This document shows positions 1 to 7,505 of a DNA stretch of 64,000 nucleotides, piece by piece. A program made the position numbers and the translations under genes. The stretch covers positions 171,324 through 235,323 of the forward strand of contig NZ_JAKVBC010000004.1 in NCBI RefSeq assembly GCF_022447245.1, read 5' to 3'. This DNA is from Kordia sp. (GTDB lineage Bacteria > Bacteroidota > Bacteroidia > Flavobacteriales > Flavobacteriaceae). Below the pieces are notes generated by a model. It did no database searches. It had not been told where the DNA came from and saw only the letters and a list, made by a program, of their open reading frames with translations. Within the stretch, counting starts at the first letter, position 1. Each line of letters begins with the position of its first letter.

Positions 1-1
1 A

Positions 2-124
2 GCATTACTAATGTATGCTTTTGCTAATAACGTTTTAGAAAGCGTGAAGGTGAACGCCATTAAAACTCGAATCAATAAATTAATTGCGCAAAAATTAGGC
101 GTAAATCTAGGATTCGATCTATAA
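2..124 (+). CDS. C-terminal fragment of an unidentified protein
   Basis: An open frame enters from the left edge and ends with TAA at 122-124, giving about 40 residues that finish in LGVNLGFDL. A strong hairpin plus T-run follows 22 bases later, which supports a real gene end. The tail is mixed hydrophobic and basic. I do not recognise the family, and the bulk of the gene lies outside the window. Confidence 0.55.
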   Translation, partial: ALLMYAFANNVLESVKVNAIKTRINKLIAQKLGVNLGFDL

Positions 125-145
125 AGGAAAGATAAAAGACAACTA

Positions 146-180
146 AAATCCCGAAGCAGAAACGCTTTGGGATTTTTTTT
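146..180 (+). terminator. Rho-independent terminator
   Basis: A 12-bp stem (AAATCCCGAAGC pairing with GCTTTGGGATTT, one G-T wobble) has a 6-base loop and runs into T8. It follows the stop of the left-edge gene and lies between convergent genes. Confidence 0.85.
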
Positions 181-213
181 GAAATACTCATTTGACAGGT
201 CCTGCTACATGAG

Positions 214-750
214 TTATAATTCTACTTCTTCCGCAATAATTCTGTAAATATCTACTTCAGGAAGTACCGTTTGCAATTGTACAGCTACAGAACTAAATTG
301 TGGATCTTGTCGCAATCGTTTCCAGGTATTTTTTACGTATTGATTAAAGTTTTCTCGCTGTCCTTGCTGATACGCTGGATTATCTTTGACCATTACTAAA
401 ATTTGCTGAATGGTTTCTCTTCCTTGTGTAAGTTTCGTTTTGATGGGTTCATGTAAATTCATCAATACACTATGTGCCATTTCCAAACAGTTGGCTCCAA
501 TGAGTAACAGATGTCTTCTTTTTTGTGGAACATCTTTGTTTTTGGCCACAAATAGTTGATTTTGCAAAATGCTCATTCTACTTGATTCTACAAACCCAAA
601 TTGTTTTAGTACTTCTTGATTTTCTGAAAGCCAACGTTCAATCTCTGCTAAAAAGCGTGATGATTTGGAGCGAAGCAATTCAGAAATCAAGTCTACTTTA
701 AAAATGGAAGCTTCATAAAAGGTATTTTTTTCTATTATACTTGTTTTCAT
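214..750 (-). CDS. Hypothetical protein, third gene of the DUF2589 operon
   Basis: This encodes 178 residues without a signal peptide or membrane segment, so it is probably cytoplasmic. The sequence looks mainly helical with many Gln and Lys residues, and it ends in an acidic tail (AEEVEL). I do not recognise a domain. It lies 50 bases after the 269-residue gene, which itself follows the DUF2589 gene, all on the minus strand, so the three are probably transcribed together from the promoter near 2353-2383. The ATG at 750 is the only good start. Function is unknown; only the operon context suggests a shared role with DUF2589. Confidence 0.7.
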   Translation of the reverse strand: MKTSIIEKNTFYEASIFKVDLISELLRSKSSRFLAEIERWLSENQEVLKQFGFVESSRMSILQNQLFVAKNKDVPQKRRHLLLIGANCLEMAHSVLMNLHEPIKTKLTQGRETIQQILVMVKDNPAYQQGQRENFNQYVKNTWKRLRQDPQFSSVAVQLQTVLPEVDIYRIIAEEVEL

Positions 751-800
751 GTGTTTCTATTTTGTGCTACTTCATACAAAACTGCATGAAGTACGTGCGT

Positions 801-1610
801 TTATAGATAATCTAGTACTTGTACAGTATTGCCATTGTCATCAACATCGGTTGTCCACTCCATAGCGTCATCAGTAATATTTACTTTAATACTAATTAAG
901 CTTGCAGGATCATCAATTTCTTTTAAGCGTTGTGTTTCTACAATGACAGGAAGTTCTTCAATTTCCGGTGATTTTGGTTGCAAATTGGCTTCAATTTCTT
1001 GTACTAAAGCACTCTGATATACATGCTCTTCTACATACACTGCTCCTACAAAAGCATACGATACTTCTGCAAATTTGATCGCTGCTTTATTTGCTGCAAT
1101 TGAATAATTGTTTGGTGTTGATGAAGTTTCTCCAGTTGTTTTTACAGTAGATGATTCTACATTTCTACTAGCAGCATCTGTTGTTGGTGTATCTGCTTGT
1201 GGAGCTGATATTGCTTGATCTGCTGCAGTTGCTTGACGCAAATCAACAGCGGCTTCTTGAGACTGTGCTTCTGCTTTTGCAGCCAATTCTGGTTTGATGC
1301 TTTCTAAATAGGCAACTTGATCATCTGTCTTTGTTGGATATAAGTCATCCATTACTTTAAAGAATGCCATTTCATATACATCTTGAATTTCTCTTTCTGT
1401 ATACTCTCTTGTAACTGTTTGTGTGGTATCTACTGCAACAGGAATAGTTAATTGCATGTCTTTGATACGAATATTTGGTACCGCAAAATGCTTTAGCATT
1501 GGATTTTGAATATATTCCTGAGCAATGGCTAAGGTTTCAATATCTGATTGCACTTTTGCATTAGTGACTTCTTTATAAATCTTTCCTATATAGTCTTTTA
1601 ATGTAATCAT
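801..1610 (-). CDS. Hypothetical protein associated with DUF2589
   Basis: This encodes 269 residues. The N-terminal part (about 1-75) holds amphipathic segments ending in a proline- and isoleucine-rich stretch around IPVAVDTTQTVTREY. The middle (about 105-165) is Ala/Gln/Thr/Ser-rich and probably disordered. A final segment (about 200-269) contains a beta-like region around SLISIKVNITDDAMEW. There is no signal peptide. It sits 65 bases downstream of the DUF2589 gene and 50 bases upstream of the next gene. The style of the N-terminal segment resembles proteins I have seen beside DUF2589 genes, but that is a weak impression. I do not assign a function. Confidence 0.7.
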   Translation of the reverse strand: MITLKDYIGKIYKEVTNAKVQSDIETLAIAQEYIQNPMLKHFAVPNIRIKDMQLTIPVAVDTTQTVTREYTEREIQDVYEMAFFKVMDDLYPTKTDDQVAYLESIKPELAAKAEAQSQEAAVDLRQATAADQAISAPQADTPTTDAASRNVESSTVKTTGETSSTPNNYSIAANKAAIKFAEVSYAFVGAVYVEEHVYQSALVQEIEANLQPKSPEIEELPVIVETQRLKEIDDPASLISIKVNITDDAMEWTTDVDDNGNTVQVLDYL

Positions 1611-1675
1611 GATTTTTGTTTTTAAGTCAAGGAAACCTCCGAAGAGGCTTCCTGAATTTGTTAGTGTAGTACGTT

Positions 1676-2212
1676 CTAAGATTCTGTAATAGATTCTTCA
1701 AGCATATCTAATACACGACTCATTCCTGCTGGAACTTCGTCTTGTACAGCATTGATTCTAATATTCATACTGTATGAACGTTTAGACTCATCTGAGTACG
1801 TGCTTTTCTTTTGGTACGAATAGCTTCCTTTGAACTTGAAACGTCCCCAAGCCCAACGTAAACTTAATTCAGCACTTAAATCTAATTTGTGACTAGCTAC
1901 AGTTTCAACTTTTGTAACACTAGAGATTTTAGCATTAAAATCAATCGTTGTATCAGCAACTCTTAAAAATGGAATTGGAACAATGGTTAACAAAGGAGTT
2001 GTTAATGTTACCGATGTTGGTGATCCATCCACTAATTTAGAATATGCGAATGTTACATTTTTCACATTTCCAGATTCATCAAGACCTACTTCGTTGATAA
2101 AATCTACTGTTGATAAAGCTGCTGCTGCTTGTGCATCAATAACTGCTGTTAGAGGTTTCCCTAGCATTGCACTAAAATTAATGTTAGCAATTTCATTTGG
2201 ACTAACTGGCAT
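1676..2212 (-). CDS. DUF2589 domain-containing protein
   Basis: This encodes 178 residues that match the DUF2589 pattern from end to end. The N-terminus carries GKPLTAVIDAQAAAALSTVD followed by FINEVGL. The typical LLTIVPIPFLRV segment and IDFNAKISSV follow near residues 75-105. The C-terminal part is beta-rich and basic (YSYQKKSTYSDESKRSYSMN). There is no signal peptide. The family's function is not established to my knowledge. It is the first gene of a three-gene minus-strand operon, behind a well-formed Bacteroidetes promoter, so it may be well expressed. The family identification is firm; any role is open. Confidence 0.9.
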   Translation of the reverse strand: MPVSPNEIANINFSAMLGKPLTAVIDAQAAAALSTVDFINEVGLDESGNVKNVTFAYSKLVDGSPTSVTLTTPLLTIVPIPFLRVADTTIDFNAKISSVTKVETVASHKLDLSAELSLRWAWGRFKFKGSYSYQKKSTYSDESKRSYSMNIRINAVQDEVPAGMSRVLDMLEESITES

Positions 2213-2352
2213 AATTGTAATTTTTAAAATTTTTTACCTACTCTTTGTAAAAGGCTTTTCGGCTTTCTCCTTAGGTTGTAAAAAAATAGTCGCGAACAAT
2301 TTCCTACAATTTTTTAAGCTTAACATGATATTCTTCCGAAAGAATTACATTG

Positions 2353-2383
2353 CAAATATACAACAAATGTTTTTAATTTCAAA
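2353..2383 (-). promoter_or_regulatory. Bacteroidetes-type promoter of the DUF2589 operon
   Basis: On the minus strand a TTTG (2383-2380) is followed after exactly 19 bases by TATATTTG (2360-2353). This fits the Bacteroidetes housekeeping consensus TTTG-N19-TAnnTTTG. Transcription would start near 2345, giving a leader of about 130 bases. Confidence 0.7.
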
Positions 2384-2503
2384 CATTTTACAATATTAAT
2401 ATTGTACAAACACATAATATCAGTAATATGTTGCAATATTGTGCTTTGTTTAGAAATTGTGTAAAATGATTCTGTATTTATGAAGAATTTGAGTTTTTTA
2501 CAC

Positions 2504-2548
2504 AAAAAAGAGATACAATGTACAGAAAAATGTAGATTATATCTCTTT
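2504..2548 (-). terminator. Terminator of the serine hydrolase gene
   Basis: AAAGAGATA (2507-2515) pairs perfectly with TATCTCTTT (2540-2548), and TACA/TGTA inside the loop can extend the hairpin. Read on the minus strand it ends in a T-run. It lies 38 bases past the stop of the hydrolase gene. Confidence 0.75.
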
Positions 2549-2585
2549 ATTATATGAATGGTTGCCGTAGTTACAGCATGTTCTT

Positions 2586-3929
2586 TTATTGGACTGAATT
2601 ACAAATTTCGCTTATAAACTTATTGAAGTCCATGCCATCTTTTCCTACCAAACCGAAACGCACTATAACTAAATCTTTTGAAGGAATAACATACACACGT
2701 TGTCCTTGGTATCCATTTGCAGAATACATATCTTTTGGAACATCTGGGTGAAATCCGCCAGCGTTGAGCCAAAAATGCCCTCCGTAACGTCCATTTGAAG
2801 TTGGTGTTGATTTTGTAATATAATCTACCCAAGAATCATCAAAAATACGTGCGCCATTCCACTCGCCTCTATGCAAGTATAACAATCCAAATTTTGCCCA
2901 ATCGCGCGGTGTTGCCCATGCATAGGAAGAACCAACATAGTTTCCTTCCATATCTGCTTCAATTAGCATAGAATGCATTCCTATTTTATCAATAAAGTTT
3001 ACATACGGAAAGTCTAAGTATTCTTGATGAGTATCAAATTGCTTGCGCAAGATTCCAGAAAGTAAATTTGAAGTTCCAGAAGAGTAGTTCCAAGTTTCGT
3101 TTGGTTTTCCAACTAATGGTTTATCTATCTGCGAGGTAGTCATATCTTTTTCAAGGAAGAGCATTTTTGTCACATCAGAAATTTTACTGTAATCCTCTTC
3201 CCATTCTAAGCCACTATTCATCTGTAATAAGTTGTGCAAGGTTATATTATTACGCTCATCCGATTTCCAAGCATCTATTGGTGCTTTGTCCCAAACATTC
3301 AATTTTCCTTCATATTGTAGAATTCCATACATGGTACTTACCAAGCTTTTTGTCATAGACCAACCTAAAAATTTAGAGTCTTTATTAAAACCATTTGCAT
3401 ATTTTTCAGAGATAATTTGATCTTTATACAAAACCAGTACAGCTCGTGTCTTTTTAATATCCTCACCTTCCACATTGGAAAAAGCGTACTTTACTGCATT
3501 TTCAATTTTAGTATAATCTATATTCGAAAACGTAGTGTCTTTTTGTGGCATGTTTCCATACGGATAAGGCATCATGCGTGCAATATTTGTACGAAGTGGC
3601 ACAGGTGTTTCTTTGGTAATGTCATATTCATCATCAATAAGAACACTTCCCAAACCTTTTCGATAAATGGCTTTTCGTTCCATAAGACCGTACACTGAAG
3701 CCGAAGCATATTTCTTTTGTAGGTCAACAAAATCTCTTGCAATATTTATTGGAGTAAAACCATTATCCGTACTATCAGTAAATGCGGGCGCTCTTCCAGC
3801 AACAAAAACAGAAGAACTCATACTTTTTGCCGAATATCCCGAAATGATATTCAATTTGGAATAGTTAAACGCAACTACTATTACAATTAACACTAGTATA
3901 ACCGCTAAAATTTTCAAGGTCTTTTTCAT
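2586..3929 (-). CDS. Beta-lactamase-family serine hydrolase
   Basis: This encodes 447 residues. The N-terminus has one hydrophobic segment (about 7-23) after two Lys, so the protein is probably anchored in the inner membrane or exported. The class C beta-lactamase/penicillin-binding fold is shown by the SxxK motif in GWSMTKS (Ser near 191, Lys near 194). Further family marks are LLQMNSGLEWEEDY, WNYSSGTSN (the Tyr-motif region) and a late GYQGQRVYVIPS segment. Family members are esterases, D,D-peptidases or amide hydrolases, some acting on 6-aminohexanoate oligomers, so the substrate cannot be told from sequence. It stands alone with its own promoter and terminator. Confidence 0.88.
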   Translation of the reverse strand: MKKTLKILAVILVLIVIVVAFNYSKLNIISGYSAKSMSSSVFVAGRAPAFTDSTDNGFTPINIARDFVDLQKKYASASVYGLMERKAIYRKGLGSVLIDDEYDITKETPVPLRTNIARMMPYPYGNMPQKDTTFSNIDYTKIENAVKYAFSNVEGEDIKKTRAVLVLYKDQIISEKYANGFNKDSKFLGWSMTKSLVSTMYGILQYEGKLNVWDKAPIDAWKSDERNNITLHNLLQMNSGLEWEEDYSKISDVTKMLFLEKDMTTSQIDKPLVGKPNETWNYSSGTSNLLSGILRKQFDTHQEYLDFPYVNFIDKIGMHSMLIEADMEGNYVGSSYAWATPRDWAKFGLLYLHRGEWNGARIFDDSWVDYITKSTPTSNGRYGGHFWLNAGGFHPDVPKDMYSANGYQGQRVYVIPSKDLVIVRFGLVGKDGMDFNKFISEICNSVQ

Positions 3930-3988
3930 CTTATTGTTGGTTTTCTATTGCGCTAGGATTAACATTAGCGAATATTTAATTACACTTT

Positions 3989-3996
3989 CAAATATA
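3989..3996 (-). promoter_or_regulatory. Possible -7 element of the serine hydrolase gene
   Basis: TATATTTG on the minus strand matches TAnnTTTG and lies 60 bases upstream of the start codon. No clear TTG is found 19 bases further upstream, so this is only a partial match. Confidence 0.4.
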
Positions 3997-4167
3997 TTAA
4001 AATGAAAATTATTGCAGTAGTTTAAATAGTGTTTTTCCTGATATAAAAATAGGAAAAACACTCAAAAAAAGTATTCAGAAAGCTGTTTTACGATCTTGCA
4101 ATTAGCCTAATCTTTGTGATACTGTTACGTAACGTTATGAAATATAATTTTTTAAAAACAAGAAACC

Positions 4168-4458
4168 ATGAAAAAAAACAAACGAAGTTTAAAAAAATTG
4201 ACACTAAATAAGAAAGTAGTATCAAAATTAGAAGGACAACAAGCCAATGGAGGTACAGGAATTTTTACCGTAGTTGTTTGTCCTATTGAAACACGTTGGA
4301 ATTGTCCTATTTTAACTATTAATTGTCCACGTACATTGGTTTGTCCTATTGATACTTTAGCATGTCCTATTGATACAATTGCATGTCCTACTGATTCTAT
4401 AGCATGTCCAACTGACTCTATAGCGTGTCCTACAGATACGATTGCGTGTCCTTTTTAA
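4168..4458 (+). CDS. Class I lanthipeptide-type precursor with CPxD(S/T) repeats
   Basis: This encodes 96 residues. The leader (about 1-30) carries SLKKLTLNKKVVSKLE and ends in a Gly-Gly site (ANGG). That matches the Bacteroidetes class I lanthipeptide leader, which is bound by a LanB dehydratase and cut by a peptidase or C39-type transporter. The core has nine Cys, each followed by Pro, and ends in a run of ACP(I/T)D(S/T)I heptapeptides. Ser/Thr beside Cys would allow dehydration and thioether rings. No LanB, LanC or transporter lies within the window, so these must act from elsewhere. A paralogous precursor starts 18 bases downstream. The repeat array is unusual for such cores. Confidence 0.82.
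   Translation: MKKNKRSLKKLTLNKKVVSKLEGQQANGGTGIFTVVVCPIETRWNCPILTINCPRTLVCPIDTLACPIDTIACPTDSIACPTDSIACPTDTIACPF
4339..4455 (+). repeat. 21-bp tandem repeat inside the precursor core
   Basis: Five complete 21-bp units (4339, 4360, 4381, 4402 and 4423) plus a 12-bp partial unit encode (V/A)CP(I/T)D(T/S)(I/L). Units differ mostly at third positions or by Ile/Thr and Ser/Thr swaps, so the protein repeat is kept while the DNA drifts. Confidence 0.9.
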
Positions 4459-4476
4459 ACCATTAAATTTTTAATT

Positions 4477-4740
4477 ATGAAAAAAAATAAAAAGAGTTTA
4501 AAGAAGTTGACACTGAATAAGAATGTAGTATCAAATTTAGAAAAAAGCCAAGTAAATGGTGGAACTATTGTTACATTGGCTTGCCCAGTGACCTTATTTT
4601 GTCCAACACGTTTTTGTCCTACAAGATTTAATTGTCCAACACTGAATATTATTCAGTGTGGAACGATTAGAACAATTGATGGTCCTGGTTGTCAATCATT
4701 AGTAGACGGATGTCAATCTGCTTTAGGTTGTACATTCTAG
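4477..4740 (+). CDS. Class I lanthipeptide-type precursor, second copy
   Basis: This encodes 87 residues. The leader is almost the same as in the gene upstream (SLKKLTLNKNVVSNLE, then VNGG), while the core differs. It begins TLACPVTLFCPTRFCPTRF, again Cys-Pro-rich, and ends in a second part with GPGCQSLVDGCQSALGCTF. Eight Cys are present with many Thr and Ser. The gene lies 18 bases after the first precursor and ahead of a strong terminator, so both are probably made from one transcript. Whether the cores carry thioether rings or other cysteine chemistry cannot be told without the modifying enzymes, which are not in the window. Confidence 0.82.
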   Translation: MKKNKKSLKKLTLNKNVVSNLEKSQVNGGTIVTLACPVTLFCPTRFCPTRFNCPTLNIIQCGTIRTIDGPGCQSLVDGCQSALGCTF

Positions 4741-4768
4741 ACAATCATTTACATAAAACTATAGTTTG

Positions 4769-4796
4769 GAAGCTGCTGTTATAGGCAGCTTCTTTT
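4769..4796 (+). terminator. Terminator after the precursor pair
   Basis: A perfect 8-bp stem GAAGCTGC/GCAGCTTC with an 8-base loop is followed by TTTT. It lies between the convergent precursor and regulator genes. Confidence 0.85.
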
Positions 4797-4803
4797 CGTT
4801 TTA

Positions 4804-5664
4804 CTAATTCACAAAAGTTTGTATGTAATTGCGTAAGTCTTGATCTTTTTCTAACACCATTTTTTTCTTTAATCGGTATTTATGTGTACGTACACTTTCC
4901 TGATTGATTCCTAGTATAAGGCGAATGTCTTCGTTAGACATATTCATTTTTAGATAGCAACAATATTTTAAGTCTTTTTCAGTAAGGCAAGGAAATTTAG
5001 CGCTTAGTTTTTTAAGAAAGTTAGGATTTACATTTTCGAAATAATGCTTAAAGTCTTCCCAATGTTTTTGATCGTTTCGTGTCATTTTGATCGTATTGAC
5101 AATAGACATTAATTGTGTTTTAGTAGACGCATCTACATTGCTATATAATTGTTTAATACGTTCTTTAATTTTGTCCAATAAGGCTTTTTTTTGATCAAGT
5201 TCAAGTGTATAGCGTGTTAAGTCTTTGCTTTGGTCTTCTGTTAATTTTCCTTTGGGAACAAATGTTTTTGATATAGAAACGGCTTGTGTCTTTTTAATTA
5301 AGTTTAAAATTCCCAGAATGTTGGTAATAAGATTGTTGGATTGCATTCCATATTCAAACAATTGTGTAAACACTACTAAATTGTCACGTAACTGCAATTT
5401 TCGATGTTCATTTCTAGTTCGTAAACACACTAAAGGAATGGAAAAATCACGATGATATGAGAGCAAGGAGTTAATTACATTTTGGTTGTCTCTAAAACTT
5501 AGAATTAACAATGTAGGCTGAATAGATTTTGAAAGCTGTACAATGTCTGACACACGTGTTGCTGTAATAAAACTATACTGATCCATAGTTTGCAAGCTTT
5601 TTAAGATTGCTGCTAACGATGAAGAAGTATCGCTCCCAATAAGTATATTTTCATGTGTAGTCAT
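4804..5664 (-). CDS. LuxR-type regulator with degenerate receiver domain
   Basis: This encodes 286 residues. The C-terminal part (about 225-280) is a LuxR/GerE-type helix-turn-helix (FPCLTEKDLKYCCYLKMNMS, then EDIRLILGINQESVRTHKYR). The N-terminal 125 residues have the alternating hydrophobic strands and helices of a response-regulator receiver. Where the phospho-accepting Asp is expected, LLILSFRDN shows Ser. A helical linker, probably coiled coil, lies between (about 140-215). This suggests a pseudo-receiver that is not controlled by ordinary phosphotransfer. It ends head-on against the precursor genes, 63 bases away, and could regulate them, but that is only inference from position. Confidence 0.8.
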   Translation of the reverse strand: MTTHENILIGSDTSSSLAAILKSLQTMDQYSFITATRVSDIVQLSKSIQPTLLILSFRDNQNVINSLLSYHRDFSIPLVCLRTRNEHRKLQLRDNLVVFTQLFEYGMQSNNLITNILGILNLIKKTQAVSISKTFVPKGKLTEDQSKDLTRYTLELDQKKALLDKIKERIKQLYSNVDASTKTQLMSIVNTIKMTRNDQKHWEDFKHYFENVNPNFLKKLSAKFPCLTEKDLKYCCYLKMNMSNEDIRLILGINQESVRTHKYRLKKKMVLEKDQDLRNYIQTFVN

Positions 5665-5729
5665 TACTATATGTAAATTTCTAAAGCATCATAGTGCATT
5701 GTTGGGGAATCACATCAAAACATGTTTTT

Positions 5730-5737
5730 CAAATGTA
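5730..5737 (-). promoter_or_regulatory. Possible -7 element of the LuxR-type gene
   Basis: TACATTTG on the minus strand matches TAnnTTTG, 65 bases upstream of the start codon. No clear -33 TTG is seen. Confidence 0.35.
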
Positions 5738-5799
5738 AAGTTTATAGCTTTAAAATAATACGGTAGAAATACTCGATTTTGACATTTTACTGTTAAATT

Positions 5800-6714
5800 T
5801 TAATAGTCAATAGTTCCCAAATATATTCTAGATCTTCCTTGATTGTCATTTTGCACCCAAACTAATTGTGAGCCATCTGGTGAAAATTTTGCATGTTGCG
5901 CAGCAAAATTTCCATTACCTACTGGAATTATAGGAGTATTTCGATTTGATAAATCAACACTTTTTATAAAGATTTGAAGTTTTCCTTGACCAGACATTGC
6001 TTCAAAAGCCATTAACTGACCGTCATTGCAAAACCATGGTGCGCGCCCTATTGCACCTTCTGCAAGATCTGAAAATACAAAAGGTGTATTATCACCTATT
6101 TGCATGCATATTTTATTATTATTTTGATTATATATGCCGCTAGACTCTGATTGCCCACCGTATGCGATAATTTCATCATTTACAAGGTTTACTGTACCCA
6201 TTCCTGACCAATATCCTTGATAGGTGAGTTCTTGCGACTGTAACGAATTGATATTAACTTTTAAAAGCTTTGGTTGATTGTTTGTATAGTTTGTAACTAA
6301 CAATGTGAGTCCATTTGCATACCATGTTGGATATGCAAGTTCTGCGTTTTCATAACCTGAAACTGTAAGTTGTTGTGCGCTATTGTCTGCGCCATTTTCA
6401 GTGAGCAGCATGATTCTATTGTGTGGTAAACTACTTTTTGGAAAAACGCCTGTAAAAGTTATTTGATTTGTGTTTTGCTCTGTGTTCAATGACCAGGAAG
6501 CTCTTGAGCAATTGTAATCATCACTTTTATATTATATGTTTTCCGTCTTTGTATTAATGTCTACTGTCCAAAATTCTTGTCTAGGAATTTCTTTCCCTGC
6601 ACGTTCAAACAATACAGTATTTCCATCTGGGCTAAAACAAGGGCGCCCATCTATGTAGTGTTCGCTAGCAGTAACTCCAGTTTGAGTTATTGGATGAATA
6701 TTAGTGACTTTCAT
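5800..6714 (-). pseudogene. PD40/TolB-like beta-propeller gene with in-frame TAA
   Basis: The frame runs from ATG at 6714 to the stop at 5800 but is cut by one TAA at 6534-6532. Before it lie 60 residues with a typical propeller blade (GRPCFSPDGNTVLFER). After it the same frame continues with YKSDDYNCSRASWS and three further blades, for example YPTWYANGLTLLV and HAKFSPDGSQLVWVQN. The total would be 303 residues, a normal size for a small PD40/TolB-like propeller. There is no frameshift. The first ATG-like restart downstream is only a TTG at 6489 without clear support. It may be a pseudogene, a readthrough gene or a sequencing error. It follows the E1-like gene on the same strand. Confidence 0.75.
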
Positions 6715-6736
6715 AATATGGAGTGGTTGGTTATTC

Positions 6737-6744
6737 CAAATGTA
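6737..6744 (-). promoter_or_regulatory. Possible -7 element of the propeller gene
   Basis: TACATTTG on the minus strand fits TAnnTTTG, 22 bases upstream of the ATG at 6714. It lies in the 95-base gap after the E1-like gene, so the propeller gene may have its own promoter. Confidence 0.4.
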
Positions 6745-6809
6745 GAAAGTACAACTGATTTGATATAGCGTGTTACTACGTGATTATTTTTTAGTGTGAT
6801 ATTACTTTT

Positions 6810-7505
6810 TTACTTAAGCTCAAACACACGAAATACATTTTTGGAAAGATTAAAGACTTGCAACTTTCCTTGGAGAACATTGGAAGCTTCTTGGAGAATT
6901 TTGACAACTTCATTTACTTGAAAACTGGAAGCCATCGTTACAATTTGCGGCATCACTCTTGAATCATTGCAATCTTCTGTTTGAAAGATGGTTTGATCAT
7001 TTGTAAACGTATTTGCCATCGATTTTCCACCTTTGTAATTGAACACCGAAATATGACCTTCAGAAGCTTTTACACCTGTATATACCATAGGAACATTGTA
7101 TTTGCTACAGAAAGCATCTATGACTAAACGAGCGGTATAATTATCGGTACAGTCTAAAACGATATCAGCCTCTTTTAGTAATTGATTACTGTTTTTGGAG
7201 GTTAAACGTTCTTTAAAAGTATTTATTTTCACTTCTTTAGTACGTGCTTGCAATTGTTCTTTTGCAACATTGCATTTGTACTTTCCAACCGAGTTCAAAT
7301 CATATAAAATTTGACGTTGTAAATTTTTTTCCTCTACTCGATCATCATCAATAAGTGTCAGTCTTCCAACACCAAGCAATGCTAAAGATAGTAATGTTCC
7401 GCAACCCAAACCGCCACAACCAACTACAGCAATATGTGTTTGTTGTAATTTTTGTTTCAGTTCTTGTGATGCTTTGTTACTACAATTTGCTTCCGCTTCT
7501 ATCAT
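6810..7505 (-). CDS. E1/ThiF-family adenylyltransferase
   Basis: This encodes 231 residues covering one Rossmann adenylation domain. Visible marks are the nucleotide loop VVGCGGLGCG (27-36), LTLIDDDRVEEKNLQRQ with the expected Asp and Arg, and DCTDNYTAR (118-125). A late Cys at 179 (TEDCNDSRVMPQ) could accept a thioester. The CxxC zinc pairs of ThiF and MoeB are not obvious. Such enzymes adenylate the C-terminal glycine of ThiS, MoaD or ubiquitin-like proteins. The start codon overlaps the DUF4132 stop (ATGA), and a Gly-Gly-ending small protein begins the operon. The likely substrate is therefore that protein rather than a thiamine or molybdopterin carrier; no thi or moa genes are nearby. Confidence 0.88.
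   Translation of the reverse strand: MIEAEANCSNKASQELKQKLQQTHIAVVGCGGLGCGTLLSLALLGVGRLTLIDDDRVEEKNLQRQILYDLNSVGKYKCNVAKEQLQARTKEVKINTFKERLTSKNSNQLLKEADIVLDCTDNYTARLVIDAFCSKYNVPMVYTGVKASEGHISVFNYKGGKSMANTFTNDQTIFQTEDCNDSRVMPQIVTMASSFQVNEVVKILQEASNVLQGKLQVFNLSKNVFRVFELK

Larger units (their letters stand above)
2213..2585. other. 373-bp intergenic region with promoter, palindrome and terminator
   Basis: No convincing gene lies here. It holds the promoter of the DUF2589 operon (2353-2383), the terminator of the serine hydrolase gene (2504-2548), and between them a 14-bp perfect palindrome CAATATTAATATTG (2391-2404) with a further GCAATATTG at 2433-2441. The palindrome lies just upstream of the -33 element of the DUF2589 promoter, a position fit for a regulator site. 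Confidence 0.6.

Noticed and set aside
2320..2505. 61-codon minus-strand frame in the 2.2-2.6 kb gap
   Set aside because: It overlaps the promoter, palindrome and terminator, has a Cys- and Asn-rich random-looking sequence and no family resemblance.
4108..4116. TAATCTTTG upstream of the precursor pair as a promoter
   Set aside because: The spacing between TA and TTTG is 3 instead of 2, and no -33 TTG lies at a suitable distance.
4339..4455. Regular 21-bp repeats as a CRISPR array
   Set aside because: There are no spacers; the units are contiguous, in frame and code for a conserved heptapeptide within a precursor gene.
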